A stretch of DNA of 64,000 nucleotides. It comes from Micrasema longulum (Eukaryota; Arthropoda; Insecta; Trichoptera; Brachycentridae). The notes beneath the pieces are model-generated. The model was not told where the DNA came from. It searched no databases and saw only the letters and a program-made list of their open reading frames with translations. This document shows, piece by piece, positions 52,600 through 63,030 of this stretch. The stretch's first letter is position 1. Every line of letters begins with the position of its first letter. The stretch is taken from positions 28,538-92,537 of the forward strand of contig JAGVSM010003786.1 of NCBI GenBank assembly GCA_022494885.1. Reading direction: 5' to 3'. Position numbers and translations under genes: made by a program.

Positions 52600-52785
52600 T
52601 AAAAAGAAATATTTGTGTTCTTATGATTTACCCAAATATTTAATTTTGAGGGCCATTTTCAACGAGTTGTAAATAACTCACTATTAGAAAATGAAATCGA
52701 GTTGGGGTAGAGTGGGATTCGAACCACGGACCTTTGGTCCGTGAGTCCGAGACACTAGCCACAGGATCACAACCCGATTTATGAC
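52600..52785 (-). repeat. tRNA-headed SINE, family 2 (full)
   Basis: Minus strand: GATCCTGTGGCTAGTGTCTC, GGACTCACGGACC, GTGGTTCGAATCCCACTC, then CTAATAGTGAGTTATTTACA and an A-rich tail at 52600. The most complete copy of this family. Confidence 0.85.
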
Positions 52786-53209
52786 TGCATTATAATATTT
52801 CAGACCTTGATGGATTACCGTATTTTTGTTGTCTTTTAATTTTTCTTATCATTCTTGTTTTCAAATAAGATATTCAAATATTGTTATTGTTTTTCGGTTT
52901 TTATTATATGAAATTGTCAAACTTCATTATTATTTTAAGATTCGGTTGACCGATGTAATTATTTGATTGCGTTTAAATATGCCATGTTGTCACGTGGTTT
53001 AATTTGTTCGCCTTTTTGACGTTTGCAAAGTCAAATTCTACAGTGTAACAATGTGTAAAAAACAACAAAACATAATAATCCATTTTTGAGATTTGGAATA
53101 AAAAAAACAGTGGTTATATTTCACTCCAGTGAAAACGCGGATGAAATAACACATTGATAGTTGCATGATAGTTAAACTGAATTCGTTAATAAATAAAACT
53201 ATGGTAAAA
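52786..53209. other. No gene recognised
   Basis: A+T-rich between a SINE and a Helitron. Confidence 0.25.
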
Positions 53210-53832
53210 CTTTATCGTTTTAGAAGTACTTGTTTGTGATTAAATTCCAAAACTAAAAATAGACAATATTTAACAAATATTGACTTTAAGTAGGTACTTG
53301 TTTATGGTTGAATTCCAAAACATAAAATAAATATTTTTTCAAATATGGCAGTCTTTTTGCAAACGTTAAACTCCGGTCGTCTCACCAACAACGAGGTGTA
53401 CTTATCTAGGAATACAATTTTAAAAAATGTATTGAATTGAATATTATTTTAGTATGACCAAAAATCCAATAAAAAGAAATAAATGGGTAGAAATTATAAA
53501 AAAATTAAGGAAAGAATCTGATTGAGATCCACAAAAAACAAATGCTTTTTGTAAACATTAAAAAAAAAACTTTTTTTTACACAAAAAAACAACATCTTTC
53601 TATTTTTTTGCAAACGTATTCTCCTCGAATGCAACCCTGGTAGATCGATGAATAAAACATTTACACTCCTAACTTCTTTTTTACACAATCGATTGGAGAT
53701 TTTAATATCTACGAACACGTACAGCGCAAAGATCTTTATTTGTCTGAAAACCACACGTTAATTGGTTAAGCCGTTTAGGAGGAGTACGGTGACATCACAC
53801 GTACAGAGTAATTATATATAGTATAAAGAAGA
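53210..53832 (-). mobile_element. Nonautonomous Helitron, opposite orientation
   Basis: The minus 5' end TCTTCTTTATACTATATATA at 53832 follows A. It aligns in reverse with 51349-51890, including GTACGTGTGATGTCACC and CGAATGCAACCCTGG. The CTAG end and hairpin are not visible, so the 3' side is truncated. Confidence 0.65.
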
Positions 53833-53939
53833 TAAAATATATAAAAGTTTTATATCATCCGTCAATGGGAGGAGTGCTCTTGTAAAACTGTAGTAGTGTT
53901 GTTGTAAAAGAATAAAAATTGTGTAACACTAATAACTAA

Positions 53940-54127
53940 GTTTTATTTTCATAATAATAACAGACTTTCGTTTTATATTTTTCTAACCATCTTGACTTGT
54001 GCTGGCTTCACCGTGCATCACTAAAAGATGATTGATCGGCTTCCCGAGTATTTCTGTTGGGATCCATCTCACTGAGAGCAACGGATTGCGTTCCACTTTT
54101 CTCCGGAGCCAAATCTACCCACCTATT
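53940..54127 (-). CDS. Candidate 3'-terminal host exon with poly(A) signal
   Basis: Minus strand: after TATTTAATAG at about 54128 the frame VDLAPEKSGTQSVALSEMDP, NRNTREADQSSFSDAR runs to a TGA. AATAAA follows about 60 bp later (near 53947). It is acidic, Ser-rich and free of repeats. A short tail exon of a host gene lying upstream (higher coordinates) is possible. Confidence 0.35.
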
Positions 54128-54596
54128 AAATATTTTTAATAGTTCGTAACTTCAAACAAAATAGAGGTAGGAGTAATATTCATATCAAAAGTTATCAAGA
54201 ACATATTTTTTGATATAGCGCAAGATCTTATGCAGTTTTTTGTACAATAATTTAATGAGTTATGCATAAAGCAGCCAGTTCACAATTTTGGAAAAATGAG
54301 ACATTGGTGTTATCGGATGCAGTAAGGTCAATGAAATGTTCTGCTTAAAACAGTCAGGGCCCCGATTACAATAAAAAGTTTACATTTGTCTTCAATTTGA
54401 TCTACAAAGTACAATAAAGTTGTCGGTATGAAAATAAGAATATGCATGCAACCTTTTCTTCTAAACATGTTCAATTATAGGTTACCGACGAAGATACTTA
54501 AAATTGTCATGAAAATATACTCATTTTCGGAAACAAATATCGGTTTTTTCTTTATGGACAGTCGAAGATAACTCTGTTAACTTCCCATTGTGATCG
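54128..54596. other. No gene recognised
   Basis: A+T-rich; 54560-54596 shares a short block with 44885-44935. Confidence 0.25.
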
Positions 54597-55422
54597 GGGC
54601 CCAGTGCCTCGATTATGAACGCTATCTTTATTTGTATATATCGAGACGGTATACTTAACTTCTGTACTATCTGTATCTTACCTCGGTATGTTCTACCTAC
54701 TTGTCATATCGACATCATATGATCGAAACAAGCCAATGAAATGAATCCGCGTTCCTTACGTCTAAAATACATTTAAATAGTTCTCATTTATATTTTAAAA
54801 GAGCTTCTGTAATAAAAAGTGCTCACTTCAAAGCGATTATAAACTCCAATAAATCCTAAATCAAGCAAAAAATGCTCGCTTGAACATGAGTTTTGCGTGA
54901 CTTTTGGAAATCACCTAGACGGTACGCTTAACGATCGTCTGTATGTATTTACCGATCGACTAACGTTTCGATACATAAACTCGGAAAGATAGTTAAACAG
55001 ATGGAAACAATAAAATAACTAAATTATTTTTTAGAGTGGTAACTTTCTGACGCAAATAACCTGTGTCTGACGCCTAGATACTCTTATTAAGATAAACGTA
55101 TCGAGGGGTTCTAGACCCGTCGGTATAAAATGATGTGCTTACATCAAAACTTGATGGGAGGGGTATCGGTACTATACCTTTGTAGTCGGTCGGGAGACTT
55201 TTATCTTCAACTATGACGTCATACTGAAGCAATGTAATTTTAGAGCGTAGATATGTGTACCGTGACGTACGCTTCCCCTTGAGTAATATCGATGCACCTA
55301 CCCAAAACATAAAGGTGGCGGGTCGGTAATATATCTTTATAATCGCTAGAGGGAATTTATCTTCAACTATACCGTCAAGGTGAAGGTATGACGTCTTTAT
55401 CTTCCCATCATAATCGAGGCCC
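54597..55422. mobile_element. TIR element with GGGCC ends, uninterrupted copy
   Basis: Ends GGGCCCAGTGCCTCGATTAT and CATAATCGAGGCCC. Colinear with 18210-19234 minus its SINE. Subterminal direct repeats of TTATCTTCAACTAT (near 55200 and 55360). The minus 121-codon frame over it results from these repeats and is not conserved as protein. Confidence 0.75.
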
Positions 55423-55855
55423 AGGCCGCTTTCATACAAAGAAACTGTAATAATCGCCTTTTGAAAATGGTGTTGATCACAAAAACGACATTTCTCAAAT
55501 TAAAAAAAAATACCCACAGCACTAGAATCACAGCAAAAATTTTACGGTATAGATGCTGATGGGAAGATTAATGCATCCAGAAATCTGGTTCTCTTAAGTA
55601 AATTAAAGTTTGCCTATTTCGACAATTTTTCAAATTTCCCATAGTTGAAAAAAATATAATGTGCATAAGCAAATCAAACATTGTTGACAGATTTTGACAG
55701 TTTATGAATTGAACTTCAAAATGACATGTATGTCAATGATTTTCCACAGCGCATACACAAGTGCTGACATCTAGTGTCAAATTCCGGTTAAGTTATAGAC
55801 CTAATACATTTGACCCTGCAATGCCCAATGTAGACGATCTGTTACACACTGATTC
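55423..55855. other. No gene recognised
   Basis: A+T-rich with no matched repeats. Confidence 0.25.
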
Positions 55856-55859
55856 TTCT

Positions 55860-56345
55860 TCTTCTTCGATGGCGCTACAGCTCAAATCGAGCCTTGGCCT
55901 TCTTTAACTTTTGCCTCCAACTCCGCCTGTCTTCAGCAGCCATTTTCCAATTTGCAACCTGTAGAAGCTGTGCTGCATATTTTTTTTACTTTACCCTCCC
56001 ACCTCTGTCTAGGTCTTCCAATCCTTCTTTTACCCCCTGGGTGTCCAGACACGACTCTCTTAGGTACTCGCGCATCAGGCATTCTTTGTACGCGTTCAGC
56101 CCATCTCAACCCCAGCAGTTTTATGTGCGTTGAGGTACTGGGGGCTTTATATATGCTGAACAATTCGAAATTTTGCCTAGCGCGCCACTCTTCTTAATAT
56201 TTCACGAGACCATAGATTCGGCGAAGAACTCTCCTTTCAAATATATCCAGCATCCTAGCGGACCTTACTGTCAGGGTCAGAGCGTCGCATCCATACGCCA
56301 ATACAGTCCTAATAATGGTCTTGTACAGGATTTTTTTAGGATTTA
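55860..56345 (-). pseudogene. RTE-like LINE C-terminus
   Basis: Minus frames: KKILYKTIIRTVLAYGCDAL, RMLDIFERRVLRRIYGLV, a stop, then RWAERVQRMPDARVPKRVVS, GKRRIGRPRQRWEGKVKK and a trailing KVKEGQGSI-type end with a TTCTTCTT-rich tail. The YKTIIRPVLxYGxE...ERRVLRRIYG and RRxGRPRQRWED signatures mark the end of RTE-like ORF2. One stop and shifts. Confidence 0.8.
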
Positions 56346-57099
56346 AAAAAAAAAAACTTTTACAGTGTGTTCTTTGAACCCTATCACATCCGAAACCACT
56401 TTGATCAGTATGGGCAAGAAAACATATTAGCTTATTAAAAAAAAAAAATACGAGTACATGAGAAAAAAATAAAAACTTGGGATATAAAAAGAAAAATAGA
56501 AAATAATAATACATTCATACTAATTAAAATTGAATGCAGTTTTTACTCTTGTTCAAAAAATTTCTTTAATTTACTTTGAATTTATTTATTGATATATTAT
56601 TTTGAATAGTTTTTAGTTCATTGTGGAGATTATAGTTATTTTGACTCCTTAGAAGACAAAGCTATTTTGACCACCACTTGTGTGAAATTTAGAGAATAAT
56701 AAATTTGTAAAATAGAATTTATTTTATAAATTGTGTCTACTGTATGAACTTTAAATAATTTATATAGAATTTCCGTATTGAATGTTGAGGGTTACTAAAT
56801 ACTAGCCATTATAATTTATTTTAAAAATTCGCCACGAGGTAAAAACTTCGATAAAATTTTAAACAAAAAGTCAGTTGCACGTATTCTGTCAAAAATGTGA
56901 TTTAGCTTAAGTTCAAGATTTCTTCGTTATTTTTAAAAGATTTGAAGTTATAATTGTTTCCGCAACTTTAATTATTAAATAAAATGACGTTCATAAGAAT
57001 CGTTATTTCTTGTTTTCCTTACATTTTTGTATTTATTATTTTTAACCTTTTAATGCCCGATGTAGCAAGTCCACAAAAACTGAACTACTGAGCACAATA
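56346..57099. other. A+T-rich, no gene recognised
   Basis: No reading frame or repeat end identified. Confidence 0.25.
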
Positions 57100-57420
57100 A
57101 CATTAAATATCCCAACTAGAAACCTCAGACAAAACTAACTCTTTCATACCGATAACCATAGAACTAACTATGGTTTTCGTTGCCCCATGCCCAGTATTTT
57201 TAGGTCTGCTAACAAATATACCAGTCTTGATTTCTTTGATGACAAGTTGTCTTCTTTCAAAAGATCACTGAATAAAATTAAATTATAATCACCTCTCTCC
57301 CGCTTCCACTCCCCCTCAAGTCTAATATATACCAATGTGTCTTTCTACTTTCCTTTATAATATTTTTCTATGCATAACTATGTCCTTAAAAATGCCCACT
57401 AGGCGTATATATAAATAAAC
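57100..57420 (+). pseudogene. Jockey-like LINE C-terminus and UTR
   Basis: 57100-57288 reads TLNIPTRNLRQN, a stop, LFHTDNHRTNYGFRCPMPSI, FRSANKYTSLDFFDDKLSSF and KRSLNKIKL with TAA. HRTNYG and FKRSLNK match family C at 22.8 and 34.8 kb at protein level. The UTR ends in GTATATATAAATAAAC. Confidence 0.65.
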
Positions 57421-57464
57421 TAAAATATAAAGTTAAAACTAAAAAAAAAAACTTTTTTTTTTCA

Positions 57465-58400
57465 TTATTTATTTATTTATTTTTACATAAAAGGCATAAA
57501 TTACCTTTAACATATATTGAGCATAAATATGAAAAAAATACATGTATAAATACACAGCAAAAAATTATAAAAATGCATAACTATAACAATAGTAACAAGT
57601 AGGTTATATATAACACATAAGCAACCAAAAATATTAACGAAATAAATACATAAATATGAAAAAACAAAAAAAGAAAAACATTTTTAAATATAGAGAAAAG
57701 TTTAAGAATAATATTGCGAGAGAAAAAAAGAAATCAGACTCGTTTTATAACTATCAAGTCCAGAACCAAATATATCGGCCTTGTCCTCATGCTGATTGCC
57801 ATATTTATGGAGCCTAGGGATAGGCGAGTGCATGTGATAGTCGGTCCCAGAACTTGCAGAACAAAAGAATTTGAGATGAATAAGTCACTTAGATACCAAC
57901 ATAATATTAAAATTCCTAAATTCCACACAAGTCATGGTCAAAATAGCTTTGTCTTCAAAGGTGTAAAAAATTATAATAATCTTTTCAATGAACTAAAAAC
58001 TATTGAAAATAATATGTCAATACATAAATTTATAGTAAATCTCAAGAAATTTTTTGAACACGTGTAGAAACTACATTAAATTTTAATTAATATAATTGTA
58101 TTATTGGTATAATTTTTTTTTATGTATCCTATGTTTTTATTTTTTTCTCATGTACTCGTATTTAAAATTATATAAACTCTTATAATAAACAATAAACCAC
58201 TACAACAGTCACTCTCCAAGCAAAAGAGTTAGTCTCTATTTTGGAGAGTTACAGTGATAACATTTACTAGATGTGTAATAGTAGATATGTATAGAATTTA
58301 AAAAAAAATTGTACGTTTTATGAAATTTATTAATAAAAACGAAAAAAAAGAGATCTGTGGCGGTCGACCAGGTACACGGAAACACATTAACTCCAGCAAA
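57465..58400 (-). pseudogene. Jockey-like LINE (family J), copy 2, split by a LINE
   Basis: 57465-57867 matches 45575-45980, and 58341-58397 continues the same alignment, with the insert below in between. Past 58397 it stops, where the 45.8-kb copy goes on. It has a shift near the PGRH region. Confidence 0.75.
57868..58340 (+). mobile_element. Short LINE nested in family J copy 2
   Basis: Reads FEMNKSLRYQHNIKIPKFHT, SHGQNSFVFKGVKNYNNLFN, then ends in EHV and TAG at 58067, with a UTR and A-rich tail to 58340. The GxxSFxxxGxKxxNxL ending is LINE-like. The junctions are AACAAAAG and GAAAAAAAAG, so a duplication of a few bases is possible but hidden by the A tract. The 46-kb paralogue is the empty site. 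Confidence 0.75.
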
Positions 58401-58469
58401 TCATTATTTTCCCAGTATTTGCATAAAAAACATGTATACACGCATATTTTTAGTGGGAATTATAATATT

Positions 58470-58890
58470 CAAATTTATTTCAACAGAGAGGGAAAACATT
58501 TTCGAGAAGGGAATATGGAAGTCTAGGCATTTACAGGGCTTATAATCTGTCATTGGCTGGTTTAAGTGGCCACTTTACACACTGTGTAACATTCACCATT
58601 CCATATTTGAACATCCACATTTCCTCAACTCTTCCTTGACTTTTGTGAAGTAAAAGAGCTAAAACCTTTATCACGTGGGTGAGATTCATCCGGCTGAACC
58701 TAATCACCTACTAGGCAACGCTTGAAAACAATTTTCCAATTTTTATACTTATTTTACCAGGTAGTAAGTCAACAATGTTTGAGTATGTCCGAAATGTTTT
58801 CCCTCTCTGTTGAAATTAATTTAAATATAAATAACTACCTAGGGAGGAAATCCAGCCAGTCTGCAAGCATTTGGACATACTCAAACATTG
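58470..58890 (+). repeat. Repeat family A copy
   Basis: Contains GGCATTTACAGGGCTTATAA, TACACACTGTGTAACATTCA, GTGAAGTAAAAGAGCT, CAACGCTTGAAAACAATTTT and both terminal blocks (TTTGAGTATGTCC; CCAGCCAGTCTGCAAGCATT). One of the fullest copies. Confidence 0.8.
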
Positions 58891-59310
58891 TGGAATTATA
58901 ATAATTTGACATTGGAGAGTTACATAAATAAACAAAATAAAATGAATAAATGTTTTTAAAATGGTGGCCATAAAACACGTACGTGTTTCGCGACAAAATT
59001 ATCGCGATATTTTTACAGATCAAAGTTTATTTCTTGTTTTGAAGTTAACCATGTTTTTTTTTTGGCAGTGTTTTCGTAAGTAGATCTCTAGTTTGTCTTA
59101 AAATAGATATGTCGCCTAGACTCAGAGCCGTTCCTATTAATACACGCCCTGTGCCGGTTTCGTTTTGAGCAGTAGTAATATTGGTAAAACATCTTACTCA
59201 CATTTCTTGACAACTGTCTTAAGAAAATACGCAAAACTTTATGCGATATCATTAAAGTGTTCATTTTACAAACCGTCTCTTTCTAAAAATACATCGGTGC
59301 AAATTTTATT
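58891..59310. other. No gene recognised
   Basis: Includes ACGTACGTGTTTCGCGACAA near 58980; no frame or repeat matched. Confidence 0.25.
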
Positions 59311-59314
59311 TTTG

Positions 59315-59720
59315 CTGGAGGCAAAACTAGCAGTTCTCAATAGAGTTCTGGTGCCAAACAAATGTATGAAAGCGAAGTATGGAATTGGACAAATAATTAT
59401 GAAAGCAGGTTTTTATCTCTCAGAATGTGTGGCAAACGATGTATGATAGGTGGACAAATGTCGAGATTCGTGCATTATGTAAGGCTGAGACAAGCATCGA
59501 CAAAATCATGAAAGGGATGCTGCGTTAGTTTGGACATATAGAGCAAATGGACAGCGAAAGAACGGCCTGGAATGATCTACGATGTCAATGTTGATGGATG
59601 CAGAGAACGAGGAAGACCGAGAAAGTGATGGCAAGATCGAGTTCAACAAATATTTGAAGCTGGACATGTCAAGTGTAGGAATAATCAGCGTGCATGCATG
59701 AGAAGTATGAATGTATTTAT
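59315..59720 (+). pseudogene. LINE remnant (YADD family), copy 3, C-terminal part
   Basis: Plus-strand pieces EAKLAVLNRVLVPN, ETSIDKIMKGMLR, FGHIEQMDSERTA and GRPRK...WQDRVQQIFEAGHV in shifting frames match the 6-kb and 26.5-kb copies. Heavily decayed. Confidence 0.6.
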
Positions 59721-59859
59721 TATGTAGAAGTATTTATTATACGCACAAGTGTCTTTTACAACATAAAATATAACATTATAGTGAGTTCAGTTATACAAAA
59801 ATAAAAAAACAATATTAACACATGGATATATATTTTTTAACATTTTTTTTATTTGTCAC

Positions 59860-60190
59860 ATCTTTTATGTTTTTATATATTTTTTTTTAACTATGCATGT
59901 ATTTTACTTTGTTTTATTTAAAAATATGTTTTTGCTATACAATGTCAATTAATTTTTTACTACGTTTTTACTGGTTTTTTGGATGTGTGTTTTACTATGT
60001 ATTTTACTGGGTTTTTAAAAACGTTTTTTACAATAATTTAGTACATTTTAAAAATGTTTTTTACAATATTTTACAACATTTAAAAAATGTTTTTTAATGC
60101 TTGTTTACTATGTTTTTTACTACGTCTACTACCTATAAAAGTAAAATATATATATTTTTTGTATTGATTACTGTTTTTTATATATTTTGA
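59860..60190 (+). repeat. LINE 3' UTR with TTTTACTATGTTTT repeats
   Basis: Same trailer as 30650-30950: repeated ACTATGTTTT/ACTACG words and GTATTGATTACTGTTTTTTA. Confidence 0.5.
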
Positions 60191-60283
60191 TAACAAGGTG
60201 ATTTTATTCAAAGGTAAGCTATACAAAAATATCATATATTTGTACCTACATAGAAGGTACATAATATAATGTAAGTAATATAT

Positions 60284-60539
60284 CGTTTTTTGCTCATCAA
60301 ATATGGGCCATGTGACTCGGAGCACATTCTGAGAAAATCATCAAAATGCGACTTTTTGGCATAAAGTAATTAATAGCTTAAATAAATATATTATTTTATT
60401 GAAAAACACTGTATTTTTCCTACTTCGTTCATACACAGAAGTGTTATTTTCGATTTAGTTTGTTTTTTTTCAATCGTTTTTATCGATTTTCTGAGAATGT
60501 GGTCCGAGTCACATGGCCCATATTTGATGTGGAACGACG
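60284..60539. mobile_element. Foldback MITE, 256 bp, ATAT duplication
   Basis: Left arm CATCAAATATGGGCCATGTG, ACTCGGAGCACATTCTGAG; the right arm is the complement (CTGAGAATGTGGTCCGAGTC, ACATGGCCCATATTTGATG). ATAT flanks it at 60280-60283 and 60540-60543. The empty site is in family F copy 1 near 46655. Confidence 0.85.
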
Positions 60540-60701
60540 ATATACTATAAATTGAAATTTTTCTGTGGTTCTGTGTGATACAACAACTCTCATCCATGAA
60601 ATCAACTCAAACGATGTAAGTTCGTGATATATTATATTATATAGATATATTATCCATAACTTTCATATATAATTCATTAAAAATAAATAAATAATACCAC
60701 T

Positions 60702-60884
60702 ATGAATTCAGTCGATATTAGGTATTCAATTGAAATGTCAACTGGCCGAATTATTCTAGAAATTAATAGTGCCAAAAACGGCCGCGTCGAGCGCCATATG
60801 TCCTACAATATAATGCATGAAAGTACCATAAGTACCAAAGTACCAAAGTACCAAAGTACCATCTCAAAGAAAAATAAATCTTAA
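60702..60884 (+). pseudogene. Family F short ORF, copy 2
   Basis: MNSVDIRYSIEMSTGRIILE, INSAKNGRVERHMSY, then the frame diverges. A run of AAAGTACC units (about 60833-60860) has expanded locally and shifted the end, so the C-terminal Cys-rich part of copy 1 is lost. Confidence 0.4.
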
Positions 60885-61226
60885 GAAATAATGTTTGAAA
60901 TACTGTTTTCCAAATCAAGAATCTTCAAATAATTTATGTAATCTGCAAGTTTAATCCAGGAGAAAAAACCCGGACTGGGGTAAAGACATTCAAAATAAAG
61001 TATAAGTACTCATTTGTATGAAAAAATAAGCTGGAATAATCGGCTAGTTTCTTGGCTCACCGCAGGCGCTGGGCGCGCTTTATTAATATTACTATTTATA
61101 TTAGGATAAAAATACAAGCGGTGGAAACGATTTAAAATAAACAGTAATTATTTATTTGTTTTTCTGTAAATAAAGTTACAGTAAAACATTATTCAAGTTA
61201 CAGTAAAACATTATTCAATCCGTGCC

Positions 61227-61810
61227 TCATGTCTGAGGATGGTGATTACGCCTGACTCCAGGCATGGCTCGTCTGTGGACAGTCTCCCTCCATCTGGAAC
61301 GGTCTTGTGCTCTTCTATAGGCATTCGTCAGTGATGATTCTGATAATTCAGTGATGCCGTTCAATCTTGTCGGTTGGCGTCCACGCGACCTTGTCCCTTC
61401 GACACTTCCCATGAGAAAAGTTTTCTCCAAACTATCAGAGTCTCCCCTGGAAATATGCCCAAAGAAGTGCAGGATTATTTTCTCGCACATGGATATCAGT
61501 CTTTCTCCTATGTCCAGTTCCTGGAGAATAGATGCATTCGTACGTCTGGCCGTCCACGGAATCCGCAGCACTCGCCGCCAATACCACATCTCGAAAGCTT
61601 CGATTTTTTCTTTTCAGATTCCCTCAGTGTCCAACACTCCACACCGTACATGAACACTGAGAAAACCGAGCCCTTCACCAGACTCTTTTTGGTGTTAATG
61701 GTTATACTGCGATTCTTCCAGATTTTCACCAGCCGACTCATAGCACTTTTGGCAATACCAACACGTCACCGTATTTCACCTTCACACCCATCGCCATTGT
61801 TAATGAGAGA
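61227..61810 (-). pseudogene. LINE C-terminus (endonuclease/RT type), broken
   Basis: Minus frame 61741-61508 reads LVKGSVFSVFMYGVECWTLR; frame 61589-61227 reads YWRRVLRIPWTARRTNASIL, FFGHISRGDSDSLEKTFLMG and GRQPTRLNGITELSESSLTN. The order YGxExWTL ... W.RRxLRIPWTxxRTNxSIL ... FGHIxRxD...LEK ... G.R.RGRQP is a very common LINE tail in arthropods. One shift near 61530. Confidence 0.85.
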
Positions 61811-62073
61811 ACCTAGATAAATGAAATTGTTGACTCTTTCTAAGTTGCGTAGTAAGAATAATGGCGCTACTTTATTAGCTCGATCAATGATCATAACATT
61901 AAAATAATAATAATAATAATTATAGATAACTTATATAGCGCCATTTTTGTAATATAATACCTCAAGGGTGCATTACAAAGTGATTATATAAAGATAAAAA
62001 TTTAATTTTAACTTTTTATTTTAAGAAAAATAATGTACATTTTCATATTACTTTTCCACCACATGCTAAGAAT

Positions 62074-62499
62074 TTATTCAAATGATTTAGAGAACAAGTG
62101 GGTTTTAAGTTTCTTCCGAAACATCACTTCACTCTCACAGTTTCGGATTTCTGCTGGGAGAGCATTCCATGCCGTAGGGCCTGCGACCGCAAATGCGCGT
62201 TCGCCGAATTTAGTGCGCTGTTTGCGTAGAGGTATAATAACTTTTCCTTTCGACGTAGATGTAGCTGATCTAAGCGTAAGACGTCTGTCAGCTAGTTCAT
62301 CTGGAATGCAGAGTTCCCTTAGATATTCTGGAGCAGAGTTGTGCAGTGACTTATACATAAGCCAAAAGAGTTTGTATTCCACCCTTTGTGGAAAACGTAG
62401 ACAGTGCAATTCCCGAAGTAGTGGAGTGATATGACTGAATTTAGAGATTACAAAAATAAGTCTCGCTGCGGCATTTAATACAGCCTGTAGGCGAGTCAT
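62074..62499 (-). pseudogene. CR1/L2-like LINE C-terminus (open)
   Basis: 141 codons without a stop: LQAVLNAAARLIFVISKFSH, ITPLLRELHCLRFPQRVEYK, LFWLMYKSLHNSAPEYLREL and GERAFAVAGPTAWNALPAEI. The LQxVxNAAARLI...HITPxLRELHxLPxxxRxxYKL...LHxxAPxYL phrase is di­agnostic of CR1/L2-like elements. 5'-truncated; an older copy is at 2765-2990. Confidence 0.85.
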
Positions 62500-62570
62500 T
62501 GGTTGGTCAAATATAATGGTAAGCTGCGCATAATCGCTTCTATAGGCGGTTCGCCCCTGATAGCTTGTAT

Positions 62571-62934
62571 TTAAATGATATATGTGCTCGTATATTTATT
62601 GTACGCCAGTGGAATGAAATATAATAAAATGTGTCAGTTAACCGCAGGTTCGACTCGGAATATTCGTCTCCGCTAGTTCCGTCTCGTGTAAATGGATTTC
62701 CATTGTTTGTTTATGGAACCGCGGAACTGTATATTGTATAACTTCACTAATAGTAACTAGTGGAACTATTTCGGTCGCCGAATGCAATCGAGCTACTTGG
62801 CCTATACGCAACGCATGTAGATATACGAAATTCCACGATTCGGTCTGCACATATATTCGTTTAAAATGTGGTGTTAGACCTTAAGTTAACACAAAAATTT
62901 GACCCTTCAGGCCTCATTTTAATATTTTTTATTT
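62571..62934. other. No gene recognised
   Basis: 62640-62850 has a 70-codon minus frame (HLHETELAETNIPSRTCG) and higher G+C; not recognised. Confidence 0.25.
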
Positions 62935-63030
62935 TAATTTATTGCAACAGAGAGGGAAAACATTATTGAGAAGGGAATATGAGGTCTAGACATTTACAGG
63001 GCTTATGACCTGTCGTTGGCTGGTTTAAGT
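62935..63030 (+). repeat. Repeat family A fragment
   Basis: TTGCAACAGAGAGGGAAAAC, GACATTTACAGGGCTTATGA and CCTGTCGTTGGCTGGTTTAA. The LINE below starts where it stops. Confidence 0.75.

Larger units (their letters stand above)
60190..62570 (+). repeat. Repeat family F, copy 2, with three insertions
   Basis: Family F sequence at 60190-60283, 60540-61200 and 62505-62570 is interrupted by a MITE and by two LINE ends. The 46.6-kb copy shows the uninterrupted order. Confidence 0.65.

Noticed and set aside
55074..55439. Minus-strand 121-codon gene
   Set aside because: Lies on subterminal direct repeats of the GGGCC-end element and is broken in the 18-kb copy.
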